Positions 1-10,869 of a stretch of 64,000 nucleotides of DNA are shown piece by piece; within the stretch, counting starts at the first letter, position 1, and each line of letters opens with the position of its first letter. Under the pieces are notes generated by a model. It saw only the letters and a list, made by a program, of their open reading frames with translations, was not told where the DNA came from and did no database searches. The translations under genes and the position numbers were made by a program. The DNA comes from Buddleja alternifolia (taxonomy: Eukaryota > Streptophyta > Magnoliopsida > Lamiales > Scrophulariaceae). The stretch covers positions 5,394,001 through 5,458,000 of the forward strand of contig CM033402.1 in the NCBI GenBank assembly GCA_019426215.1. Direction: 5' to 3'.

Positions 1-2839
1 TTGCCCTTAATTGTCTCATCTTCTTTGACAGGGGCACAAGAGACCAACTCGTGGGAGTGTTGAAGGCCAACAAAAGCTTTCGGGTGGGCAATTGCGGACA
101 TTAAAGGCATTAGCCCGGCTATATGCATGCATAAGATCCTAATGGAGGACTCCACCAAGCCACATCAACACACAAAGGAGGTCTAACCCACAAATCCAAG
201 AGGTAGTAAAGAAAGAGGTCATTAAGTTACTCGACGCAGGTATAATCTACCCTATCTCTGATAGTGCATGGATAAGTCCTACTCATGTGGTTCCTAAGAA
301 AGGAGGCATAACTGTGATTAAAAATGCAAACAATGTATTGATTCCCACACGTATGCTCACCGGGTGGCGAGTATGCATAGATTATCGTAAGTTGAATGAT
401 GCCACCCGTAAAGACCATTTTCCCCTCCCTTTCATCGACCAAATGCTTGAAAGGTTAGCTGGGCACGATTTTTATTGTTTTCTAGATGGATACTCCGGCT
501 ATAATCAAATTGCCATAGATCACGAGGACCAAGAGAAAACCACTTTCACTTGTCCCTATGGTACGTTTGCTTATAGACGGATGCCATTTGGATTGTGCAA
601 TGCCCCGACCACCTTTCAAAGGTGCATGATGGCCATTTTCCATGACATGGTTGAGGAGTTCCTTGAGATTTTTATGGACGATTTTTCTGTTTTTGGAACA
701 TCCTTTGATACATGTCTAGATCATTTGACTCGTGTTTTACAACGTTGTGAGGAAACCAATCTTGTTTTAAATTGGGAGAAGTGCCATTTCATGGTACAGG
801 AAGGGAATGTGCTAGGTCACAAGGTCTCTCATAGAGGGATTGAAGTAGACCGAGCCAAGATTGAGGTCATTGAGAAACTTCCCCCTCCTATCTCGGTTAA
901 GGCCGTGAGGAGTTTCCTTGGGCATGCCGGTTTTTATAGGCGGTTTATTTTGAATTTTTCCAAAATTGCAAAACCATTGTCTAACTTGCTCATTAAAGAT
1001 GCACCCTTTGATTTCGACTCTACTTGTATGCAGGCATTCCTAATTTTGAAGGTGCGATTGATATCCGCCCCTATCATGGCACCGCCCGATTGGAGCTTAC
1101 CATTCGAATTGATGTGTGATGCTAGTGACACCGCCGTGAGGGCGGTATTGGGCCAACGAAAGGGAAAGGTATTTCAAACAATTTACTATGCTAGTAAAAC
1201 TCTTAATGAGGCGCAAATGAATTACGCAACCACCGAAAAAGAGTTACTAGCTATAGTATTTGCATTTGATAAATTCCACTCCTATCTCGTTTTGAACAAG
1301 GTGATTGTGTACACCGATCACTCCGCCCTTAAGTATTTACTTGCTAAAAAGGATGCCAAACCTAGACTTATTCGGTGGATTTTGCTTCTTCAAGAATTTG
1401 ACATAGAAATCAAGGATAAGAAAGGAGTGGAAAATGTGGTTGCCGACCATTTATCTAGAATAGAGACCCCTACCCCCGAGTGCATGCATGATAAACCAAT
1501 TTGTGAGGAGTTTCCCGATGAGCAATTGTATGCTATACTTCATAACGATACTCCTTGGTATGCCAATTTTGCAAATTATCTTGTCACGGGAGTTCTTCCT
1601 CCGGATATCACTTTTCATCAAAAGAAGAAATTCTTATTTGATGTGAAGCAATATTTGTGGGATGAACCATATTTATTTAAGATTTGTGCAGATGGCATCA
1701 TTCGAAGATGTATTCCCGAGGAGGAAATAGCATCGGTTCTAGCTCATTGCCATGACATGTCGGTAGGTGGCCATTTCGGGCCTTCTAAAACAGTGGCTAA
1801 GGTACTCCAATCAGGTTTCTTTTGGCCCACACTCTCTAAAGATGCATTTTTGCATGTCCAATCTTGTGATAGGTGCCAACGCACGGGTAATATCTCTAAA
1901 AGACATGAAATGCCTTTGAATAGCATGCTTGAGTGTGAGTTATTTGATGTTTGGGGTATTGATTTCATGGGACCCTTCCCGAGTTCTTGTTCCAATAAGT
2001 ATATTCTTGTTGCAGTAGACTATGTCTTTAAATGGGTTGAAGCCGAGGCTTTGCCCACTAACGATGCTCGGGTGGTTACTCGATTTTTACGAAAAAGAAT
2101 TTTCACTCGTTTTGGAACCCCTAGAGCTATCGTTAGTGACGGGGGCACCCATTTTTGCAACAAGCAATTCGAACACTTATTGAACAAGTATGGGGTAAGG
2201 CATAAGATTTCAACTCCCTACCACCCTCAAACGAGTGGACAAGTGGAGGTGTCTAATAGGGAGATTAAACGCATTCTTGAAAAAACGGTCAATGCATCTC
2301 GAAAAGATTGGTCTCTAAAATTAGATGACGCCTTATGGGCTTATAGGACCGCGTTTAAAACCCCTATTGGCATGTCCCCGTATCGCCTCGTTTTTGGTAA
2401 AGCATGTCACCTACCGGTTGAGCTTGAGCATCGTGCTTATTGGGCTACTAAATTTCTAAATTTTGACTCCACACTTGTAGGTACAAATCGGTTGCTCCAA
2501 TTGCATGAGCTCGAGGAATGGCGCCACCAAGCTTATGAGAATGCAAAACTTTACAAGGAACGAACAAAAACGTGGCACGACAAGCACATCATTCCCCGCG
2601 AGTCTCATGAAGGCGAGAGAGTTCTCCTCTACAATTCTCGACTCCGACTTTTTCCCGGGAAGCTTAAGTCACGGTGGTCGGGTCTATTCTTGATTTCCCA
2701 TATCTATCCATCGGGTGCCGTCAAGCTCACAACGGACAAAGGGCAAACGTTCTTGACCAATGCTCAACGATTAAAACCGTATATCGGAACTGATGAATCG
2801 AGGGACAAAGTGTTCCTCCTTCTCCGAGATCCTCCATAA
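1..2839 (+). pseudogene. pol: Ty3/gypsy pol polyprotein (RT-RNase H-integrase), 5'-incomplete
   Basis: This is the reverse transcriptase, RNase H and integrase part of a gypsy polyprotein, the enzymes that copy and insert the element. From the Met at 287 the frame is open for 850 aa to TAA at 2837-2839. The same frame is readable from about 188, so 287 is not a real start. RT is at residues 1-230 with catalytic FMDD at 129-132. RNase H follows ([26 protein letters not shown]). Integrase has an N-terminal zinc-finger region ([16 protein letters not shown]) and a DDE core ([31 protein letters not shown]). In the first 180 bases the conserved text (WAIADIKGISPAICMHKIL) is split over frames, so at least two frameshifts exist and the protein cannot be made whole. 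Confidence 0.93.
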
Positions 2840-2881
2840 TTCTTTGTCCCGAGTCGAGCTAACGACTATAAATTAGCGCTT

Positions 2882-2899
2882 CTTGGGAGGCAACCCAAG
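2882..2899 (+). other. Post-pol hairpin CTTGGG-AGGCAA-CCCAAG
   Basis: A perfect 6-bp stem (CTTGGG / CCCAAG) with a six-base AGGCAA loop lies 43 bases after the pol stop. From memory, a TTGGGAGGCAACCCA block in this place recurs in Athila/Tat elements. Its role is not known to me; RNA processing or expression of the downstream ORF are guesses. Confidence 0.5.
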
Positions 2900-3012
2900 C
2901 TTTGTTTTCGTTTCTTTTTTTTTCCTTCTTTTGTCTCGTTTGTGTTTGTTTGTGTTGAGCCTTTTCTTTTTCTTATTTTTCCTAGGAAATGGATTTCAAA
3001 ACGGTCTACTGG

Positions 3013-3240
3013 CCACGCCTAGGCGCCGTATCAGCCACGCCTAGGCGCCGTTCAGCCCAGTTCACAACATCTCCCCTGTTAACCGCGCCCCAGCGCGGCC
3101 AAGTCCACGCCTAGGCGCCGATCTCACCGCGCCCGAGCGCCGAATATCCCACGCCCAGGCGTGGACAGCAGTAGCATTTCAATTGGACTTGAAGCTTATG
3201 GCGCCTAGACGCCGTCATACGCGCGCCTAGGCGCCGCTTA
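3013..3240. repeat. GC-rich palindromic minisatellite, motif GCGCCTAGGCGCC
   Basis: About eight irregularly spaced copies of a 13-15 bp motif around CGCCTAGGCGCCG are visible, with variants CGCCCAGGCG, GCGCCCGAGCGCC and GCGCCTAGACGCC. The core GGCGCCTAGGCGCC is its own reverse complement. The block stands out sharply from the AT-rich surroundings. The same motif recurs in this element's LTR (6991-7196) and, in variant form, in an unrelated copia LTR (39759-39907). Confidence 0.85.
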
Positions 3241-3832
3241 GGTATAAAAGACCCTCTTTTGTCACAATTAGGTCAACTTCACATCATCATCTCCATCTCT
3301 CTCTCGATTTCCGCCGCCGACCACCACCTCTACACCGATTCCTGCCAATTTCACCGCCGGAACAACTACCTTCTCTCTCCGGGCTTTGTGGGTCACGGGT
3401 AATCGCTGATTTGTGTAATTTTGGACCACAAGGTTAGTGATTGGCTTGCCCTTACCTGAATTTCTGCATATTTCGGCCGTGTGGGGCCTTATTGTGGTTG
3501 TCATTGGCTATTTTTATCTCGTTATGGCCGGATTTCAGTGATTAAGTGTGGTTGGAATTGCGTATTGGAGTTTAACTCGGAAATTTGGGGGTTCTTGTTG
3601 ATTTGTGCGAAATTTGGGGGTAATTTCAGTTGGGTCTAGTGCATTTTGTCCATTGCTTGATTCCGATAGTTGACTTTCCGTTTGCTGCATAAAGAGCCGT
3701 CCTTTTGTTTAGCAATTGTGGGTTGAGAGTATTTGTCCTGATTCAGTTGAGCCGTTGTTGGATTCGGGTTGTTACGATTGTTGGTGTTTGGGGTTGTTGT
3801 TGTGTACCGTTATGCCGTTGAGATTTCGGAAA

Positions 3833-5123
3833 ATGCCTAACACATCCTTGAAACAAACCAAGCGTAAAAAGAAGGTCGGGGAGGGCTCTTCTAATGTTCC
3901 CGAGCCCACCATCGAGCTCCTTCCTCTGGCTAGCCGGTTCTCGCACCCGGGCGTGGTAAAAATCTACCATGCCATTCAAGGGCGGATACTTATGAAAGAA
4001 AAGCCCTATGATATCCAAGGACGGGCTTCCCTAAACGACCTCATGGAGTTCCATCATCTCACGTGCTTCCGGGGACCACTTGAACCCATTCGAGTTCTGT
4101 GGGTTCTCGAATTTTTCAATGCCGGGGCGTTTTCTAGTATTGGGAAGACGGTGAGCAGTTTTAGCAACTACACGGATTCGGTCTTTTTTTGGAATGTGTC
4201 AGTCCGCTTTGATGTTCCGGATATCAGTGCATGCCTCGGGTTACCCATCCCTGAGCAGTGTGAGTATCAGCATGCTCGCCCCAATTTTACTGTGCCCTTG
4301 GAAGCGATTTTGGGGGTGATTGCTATACCCGGCACGACATGGCCGGAGCGGGATGCACACTTGGCCCGTCGTTTTCTCCTTCCCGAGGCCGCCTTCTGGC
4401 TCGAATTTATACGCTTCAATCTTATCCCGAGTGGCAACCGTTCCGAGGCGAACAAGGAGAGGTGTTTACTCATCTTCTGCATTATGACCCGGAAGACGAT
4501 TAACTTCGCGGGGGTGATTCACCGAACGCTACTCGGGCACATGAGGAAGTTGGGCCTTGAGTTGACACATTTGATCCACCCGACCGAGCAGAAAAGGAAG
4601 CGTGGGGGATCCTAATATATCGAAGAAGACCCATATGATATTCCCCTCGCTGATTACAGCTCTCTGCTCGACCGCAAGGGTTAAGGTCTTCCCGACCGAG
4701 GGCACAGAATTGGCTGGCACGCCTTTCTCTTTTTTCGAGACCGTCACCTCTGCTCCCCCGACCTCCTCTACTAGGCCTCGCCCTTAGTCGACATCTACTC
4801 GGATGACCGGAACGATGGATATGGACTCTTTGATGGGCACAATGGATCAAATGCGCGTCCATTTTGATCAGAGGATGAGCCGCTTTGAGGACATAATCCG
4901 GGCTAGCTGTGCGTACACCCGTCAGGTCGCGATGGCTCAGGATGCTTTTGTGGGACGTGGCCCCTTTGTGTACCCCGACCCTCCGGACTTCCCTCCCTAC
5001 TCCGACCCTTCTCCGGATGATATGATTGATGTGGATGATTTAGTGGGGCGGGCCGAGGATGAGCCTTTACAGGGAGGTGGAGATGATGGTGATGATGAGT
5101 TGGACGCCTTGTTTGGCGATTAG
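3833..5123 (+). pseudogene. Athila env-like / ATHILA ORF-1-type post-pol ORF, broken
   Basis: This second Athila ORF starts with a basic segment (KQTKRKKK). A conserved globular stretch follows with RFSHPGVVKIYHAIQGR, LNDLMEFHHLTCFRGPLEPI, FFNAGAFSSIGKTVSSFSNY and a region near LLPEAAFWLEFIRFNLIPSG. It resembles the Pfam family 'ATHILA ORF-1' (from memory). TAA at 4613-4615 breaks the frame. The same frame continues (YIEEDPYDIPLADYSSLLDR) to another stop at about 4685, and the C-terminal part is read in another frame from 4803, with an acidic tail ending DDELDALFGD at 5123. It is not functional. An upstream Met at 3716 is in frame, but the ATG at 3833 begins the part that looks conserved. No clear transmembrane helix is visible, so 'env-like' is a label by position only. 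Confidence 0.7.
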
Positions 5124-6800
5124 ACCTATTTTGTATCTATTTTCTGTCCTTTTTGTCGTTAGATGTTTGTTCTGGTGTTGTTGTTTTGTGGATATTGTTT
5201 TAGTTGTTTCCCTTTATATTTTCGATGCATGCTTGATCATTTGTTCCTCTATATTGTGTTGCATGCTTGGTTTTGTTGCTTTCACTTTTCGATATATGTG
5301 ATGCTTTCTCGTTTAGTATGGTTAGCACATTTTCACCTTGTAGTGGATGCCCGCATGTGAGGTTTTCTTTCTCCAGCGTCGCTGTCACCAAACTTTGGAC
5401 AGACTCTGAATGGATAACTCGGGTTTGCTTGTCAGCATCCCATTATGGTGACGTGTACTCTCCTCTCTTATTTTCGAACATTGGGGACAATGTTTGTTCC
5501 AAGTTTGGGGGGGTTTATAATCGATCCATTATTGTCATGATTATTTATGTTCTATATTCTGTCCAAGTTTGGGGGGGAGACGTTTGTACCTCTACATGTG
5601 ATAATGTGCACCCTTTTTAAGCATCTCCTTAAAAAAAAAATTTTTTTTTTGGTAGGATTGCAAACCCTCAATTAATGCATTGAGATTGATTAAGTTAAAT
5701 CAATGGCATCTTTTCTCTATCAATTTGGACTTAAAAGAATTATACACATTGTTTCCTTGCTCAAGGGACCCTAAACAAGATTAGATTGTCCTTAAGATGA
5801 GTCACATGTGCACATAAGTCGAGGGTAGAGGCGTTGAGTGGATACCCATTTTGAAACACTTATAGGCTTGATCCCGGAAATATTAACTTAGATGTTTCAC
5901 ATGTGTTTTGAGTTGAGAATGCTTTTGTATGCTTAAAAAGAATTAAGAGGTTGAACATTGGTATGACTGCAAAAGTCAGCCTTAATAGATACTGGGGGCG
6001 AAGAGTACCATGCCTAGAATACTGTACTATTATGCTAATTTGAGCTAAGCTCAAGCCAATGCAAGTGTTAAGTGAATAAGGACCTAGTTTGGTTTTGTGG
6101 CCTTTGACACTCGAGCGATTAAGCCCTTAGGGGTGTCTCTACACTTAATACCCTAAAACCGTCCGGTTTAGGAGTTATTGGCTCAAAGCTCGTTACAAAG
6201 GTGTCATAGAAAGCCTAAGAGAACCGAACATTGCACATGGTCTAGCCTCTAATGTTGTGAGTTGAAATTTGCATAAGTTAAAGCCCAAAGTGGATAAATT
6301 GATGAAATTGTAAGTGATTATGAAGTTTTCCTCAATTCTCATGCCGTGTGATTACTCGAAAGTCGATAGAATATGGGATTAATGCTCGATTATAATACCT
6401 TAGACTTCTCACTCTACAACCTTAGGATGGTCTTTTCAAAATTGAGGCGTAACATGAGCAAGTATGTGACGTGTATATATATATAACCTTGAGCTTAAAC
6501 AGACGAATTCATGCCATTGCTTTGTTATTAATCACATTGATTTGGGTTGATTGAGTGTGGTGGAAAATCCTTCGATTTTGTGGGTATATCATATGCAAAC
6601 CCTCACGAGACTATAACTCGTCCTTTGAGGTAACTCAAGGGTTCAAAGGCTTGTTGCATTCGCTAAATGCAACCGTGTCCTCCACGAAAGTGAGTTAGGT
6701 AGTTTTTCATTTTTTTTTCTCTTTTTCTTTTTATTTCTCCCGTGATTGATGATGTTTTTCCTAACCTATAGCTTATCGCTCGAGGACGAGCAATTGATAA
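5124..6800 (+). other. Athila 3' untranslated region with internal G-tract repeats
   Basis: This is about 1.7 kb of non-coding element DNA between the env-like ORF and the 3' LTR. It contains a GGGGACAATG motif (about 5483-5492) and two copies of CCAAGTTTGGGGGGG (about 5499-5515 and 5562-5578). These resemble polypurine tracts but are not next to an LTR. An A9/T10 run lies at about 5632-5650. I see no supported gene; short ORFs here look like chance frames. Confidence 0.6.
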
Positions 6801-6812
6801 GTTTAGGGGGGT
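6801..6812 (+). other. Polypurine tract before the 3' LTR
   Basis: GTTTAGGGGGGT directly precedes the LTR start TGATAAGAGG. This is the place and composition expected for the plus-strand priming site of a gypsy element. Confidence 0.75.
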
Positions 6813-8083
6813 TGATAAGAGGCGTTTTTACGTGTTTTTAAGCCTATGATCTGATATTGTTGGAGTTATTTATTGCCTAAATCATGCCACAGTTACGTTT
6901 CATTGGGGTGTTAAGTGATTTCAGGTGATAAACGAGAGCACATGAAGAAAAAGGCAAAAAACGGTGCACGACACTTTTTGAAGCCTGTCGACCACGCCCA
7001 GGCGCCGAGCTGATCACTCTCGGGCGCCGATCAAGAACAACAAAGTTGATCCCCGTTATACCCGCGCCTAGGCGCCGTTATTCCCGCGCCCGAGCGCCGT
7101 ACTATCCGCGCCTGGGCGCCGCCGGACTTCTCCCCCAAGAAAAGTATGCCACGTAGGCCGCGCCTAGGCGCCGTCTTGCCCGCGCCTAGGCGCCGGCGTA
7201 ATCGTTTTTCAATTGTTTAAAAGCCAAATTTCAGATTGGAAGAGGGGTTCGAAATCTGGGGAATTGGAGAGCATTTTTTGGGTTTTTGAGCCATAATTTC
7301 ATCAACAATTGAAGGTGAAGAAGGGGGATTGAGCTAGAGATTGAAGCTACAAGCAATGATTCATCATCATTCAAGACTTAGGGAGTTTCTTTTGCATTTC
7401 ATTTACATGTTTATGTTAATAACTATGTATATGATTGTTTTAGACCTTCTTGAGTTATTGAATATGAGCTATGTAGAACTAAGGCCATGTGAAGGCCTAA
7501 TTTACAAATCATTATATGTGAAGTTAATTTTCATATTAATTCTCCTATTGCTTTGTGTGTTGATTTTGTGCTTTTATTCCAATCATGTGTTTGATCACCA
7601 TATGCTTGCTATTGTGCCTAACCTAGTCATTCGAGAGAAGATAGGTTAGGGTTCAAGGAAATCAACACATCATCCGAAACTAATGTGGAATTGCTCCTAG
7701 AAATAGGTAAAGATTTCCGAGTGCTGTTAGCCGGATTTATCCGGGGAAGCTCTAGAACGTTAATGCGTGGTTATTGATTAGATTCTTGGATAGACATATT
7801 TAGAGAACCGTCAATCAATCATAGGATTGTTATGTGCCGAGACATCGGGTAATAGTTAATTAAGGAGTTTCCACCAAAGCAATAGGAGTCTAATAATTCG
7901 AGCTCACGTATATTGATGCGTAGATTAGGTTGTAGCATGTGCCTTAGTCGTTTATCGCTCTTGAGTTTTAATCTATAGTCTGTTTCTCTTTGTTCTTCGC
8001 TTGTTTCTCGTTATAGTGCAATTTACTTTCGTCCATTTTCATTAATCAAAAGCTAAAAGTTCAAGTCCCTGTGGTTCGACAAC
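6813..8083 (+). repeat. Athila 3' LTR, main part (continues at 20400)
   Basis: The LTR begins TGATAAGAGGCG right after the polypurine tract and runs to the CACTA insertion at 8083/8084. The rest of the LTR resumes at 20400 (CCGGACTTTTAGTCC). It contains a GC-rich palindromic repeat block (6991-7196). Its last 533 bases (7551-8083) are also the LTR part of the tandem array. Confidence 0.85.
6991..7196. repeat. GC-rich palindromic minisatellite inside the LTR
   Basis: About seven copies of CGCGCCTAGGCGCCG and its variants (CGCCCAGGCGCCG, CGCGCCCGAGCGCCG, CGCGCCTGGGCGCCG) are present. It is the same motif as at 3013-3240, so one element carries two separate blocks. Confidence 0.85.
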
Positions 8084-10735
8084 CACTACAAGAAAACAAG
8101 GCATCAGAGACGGAATTTTAGAGACCGACTGAATTCGGTCTCTAAACAGAGACCGAATTAGCGACCGATATGAGTTCCGTCTCTAAATCGGTCTCTAATT
8201 CAGTCGCTAATTTGCTTTGTGTGTTGATTTTGTGCTTTTATTCCAATCATGTGTTTGATCACCATATGCTTGCTATTGTGCCTAACCTAGTCATTCGAGA
8301 GAAGATAGGTTAGGGTTCAAAGAAATCAACACATCATCCGAAACTAATGTGGAATTGCTCCTAGAAATAGGTAAAGATTTCCGAGTGCTGTTAGCCGGAT
8401 TTATCCGGGGAAGCTCTAGAACGTTAATGCGTGGTTATTGATTAGATTCTTGGATAGACATATTTAGAGAACCGTCAATCAATCATAGGATTGTTATGTG
8501 CCGAGACATCGGGTAATAGTTAATTAAGGAGTTTCCACCAAAGCAATAGGAGTCTAATAATTCGAGCTCACGTATATTGATGCGTAGATTAGGTTGTAGC
8601 ATGTGCCTTAGTCGTTTATCGCTCTTGAGTTTTAATCTATAGTCTGTTTCTCTTTGTTCTTCGCTTGTTTCTCGTTATAGTGCAATTTACTTTCGTCCAT
8701 TTTCATTAATCAAAAGCTAAAAGTTCAAGTCCCTGTGGTTCGACAACCACTACAAGAAAACAAGGCATCAGAGACGGAATTTTAGAGACCGACTGAATTC
8801 GGTCTCTAAACAGAGACCGAATTAGCGACCGATATGAGTTCCGTCTCTAAATCGGTCTCTAATTCAGTCGCTAATTTGCTTTGTGTGTTGATTTTGTGCT
8901 TTTATTCCAATCATGTGTTTGATCACCATATGCTTGCTATTGTGCCTAACCTAGTCATTCGAGAGAAGATAGGTTAGGGTTCAAAGAAATCAACACATCA
9001 TCCGAAACTAATGTGGAATTGCTCCTAGAAATAGGTAAAGATTTCCGAGTGCTGTTAGCCGGATTTATCCGGGGAAGCTCTAGAACGTTAATGCGTGGTT
9101 ATTGATTAGATTCTTGGATAGACATATTTAGAGAACCGTCAATCAATCATAGGATTGTTATGTGCCGAGACATCGGGTAATAGTTAATTAAGGAGTTTCC
9201 ACCAAAGCAATAGGAGTCTAATAATTCGAGCTCACGTATATTGATGTGTAGATTAGGTTGTAGCATGTGCCTTAGTCGTTTATCGCTCTTGAGTTTTAAT
9301 CTATAGTCTGTTTCTCTTTGTTCTTCGCTTGTTTCTCGTTATAGTGCAATTTACTTTCGTCCATTTTCATTAATCAAAAGCTAAAAGTTCAAGTCCCTGT
9401 GGTTCGACAACCACTACAAGAAAACAAGGCATCAGAGACGGAATTTTAGAGACCGACTGAATTCGGTCTCTAAACAGAGACCGAATTAGCGACCGATATG
9501 AGTTCCGTCTCTAAATCGGTCTCTAATTCAGTCGCTAATTTGCTTTGTGTGTTGATTTTGTGCTTTTATTCCAATCATGTGTTTGATCACCATATGCTTG
9601 CTATTGTGCCTAACCTAGTCATTCGAGAGAAGATAGGTTAGGGTTCAAAGAAATCAACACATCATCCGAAACTAATGTGGAATTGCTCCTAGAAATAGGT
9701 AAAGATTTCCGAGTGCTGTTAGCCGGATTTATCCGGGGAAGCTCTAGAACGTTAATGCGTGGTTATTGATTAGATTCTTGGATAGACATATTTAGAGAAC
9801 CGTCAATCAATCATAGGATTGTTATGTGCCGAGACATCGGGTAATAGTTAATTAAGGAGTTTCCACCAAAGCAATAGGAGTCTAATAATTCGAGCTCACG
9901 TATATTGATGTGTAGATTAGGTTGTAGCATGTGCCTTAGTCGTTTATCGCTCTTGAGTTTTAATCTATAGTCTGTTTCTCTTTGTTCTTCGCTTGTTTCT
10001 CGTTATAGTGCAATTTACTTTCGTCCATTTTCATTAATCAAAAGCTAAAAGTTCAAGTCCCTGTGGTTCGACAACCACTACAAGAAAACAAGGCATCAGA
10101 GACGGAATTTTAGAGACCGACTGAATTCGGTCTCTAAACAGAGACCGAATTAGCGACCGATATGAGTTCCGTCTCTAAATCGGTCTCTAATTCAGTCGCT
10201 AATTTGCTTTGTGTGTTGATTTTGTGCTTTTATTCCAATCATGTGTTTGATCACCATATGCTTGCTATTGTGCCTAACCTAGTCATTCGAGAGAAGATAG
10301 GTTAGGGTTCAAAGAAATCAACACATCATCCGAAACTAATGTGGAATTGCTCCTAGAAATAGGTAAAGATTTCCGAGTGCTGTTAGCCGGATTTATCCGG
10401 GAAGCTCTAGAACGTTAATGCGTGGTTATTGATTAGATTCTTGGATAGACATATTTAGAGAACCGTCAATCAATCATAGGATTGTTATGTGCCGAGACAT
10501 CGGGTAATAGTTAATTAAGGAGTTTCCACCAAAGCAATAGGAGTCTAATAATTCGAGCTCACGTATATTGATGCGTAGATTAGGTTGTAGCATGTGCCTT
10601 AGTCGTTTATCGCTCTTGAGTTTTAATCTATAGTCTGTTTCTCTTTGTTCTTCGCTTGTTTCTCGTTATAGTGCAATTTACTTTCGTCCATTTTCATTAA
10701 TCAAAAGCTAAAAGTTCAAGTCCCTGTGGTTCGAC

Positions 10736-10738
10736 AAC
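10736..10738. other. CACTA target-site duplication, left (AAC)
   Basis: AAC directly precedes the terminal CACTA. The same AAC at 20397-20399 follows the right end. A 3-bp duplication is the known size for CACTA elements. Removing the insert rejoins ttcgacAACccggac, a continuous LTR. Confidence 0.92.
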
Positions 10739-10768
10739 CACTACAAGAAAACAAGGCATCAGAGACGG
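10739..10768 (+). repeat. CACTA left terminal inverted repeat
   Basis: CACTACAAGAAAACA-A-GG-C-ATCAGAGAC matches the inverted right end with only a few mismatches. This is the typical CACTACAAGAAAA terminus of plant En/Spm-class elements. Confidence 0.93.
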
Positions 10769-10869
10769 AATTTTAGAGACCGACTGAATTCGGTCTCTAA
10801 ACAGAGACCGAATTAGCGACCGATATGAGTTCCGTCTCTAAATCGGTCTCTAATTCAGTCGCTAATTTG

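Larger units (their letters stand above)
2840..3832 (+). other. Athila inter-ORF region (pol to env-like ORF)
   Basis: This is a non-coding spacer of about 1 kb between pol and the env-like ORF. It starts with a T-rich stretch, then the GC-rich repeat block (3013-3240). A TATA-like TATAAAA at 3242-3248 is followed by a CT-rich leader (about 3280-3380). The layout would suit an internal promoter or a spliced leader for the second ORF, but this is inference. I see no convincing coding sequence in it. Confidence 0.45.
7551..10869 (+). repeat. Five-unit tandem array of LTR-end plus CACTA-left-end chimeras
   Basis: Five nearly identical units start at 7551, 8215, 8879, 9543 and 10207 (lengths 664, 664, 664, 664, 663). 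Each has 533 bases of Athila LTR, then 131 bases of the CACTA left end beginning CACTACAAGAAAAC. The CACTA starts are at 8084, 8748, 9412, 10076 and 10739, each preceded by AAC. The unit joint (ctaatttg/ctttgtg) has 3 bp (TTG) in common between CACTA at 10867-10869 and LTR at 7548-7550, so microhomology-mediated or slippage duplication is likely. Unit 1 has a private G (caaggaaatc), units 3 and 4 share gatgtgtag where the others have gatgcgtag, and unit 5 has lost one G (atccgggaag). Confidence 0.95.

Noticed and set aside
4500..4862. Minus-strand ORFs opposite the Athila env-like ORF
   Set aside because: They are shadows of the GC-rich coding strand and match no family.
7341..7649. 102-aa hydrophobic ORF in the Athila LTR
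   Set aside because: It lies in the LTR, is partly repeated in the tandem array and has no homology that I recognise. It is probably a chance frame.
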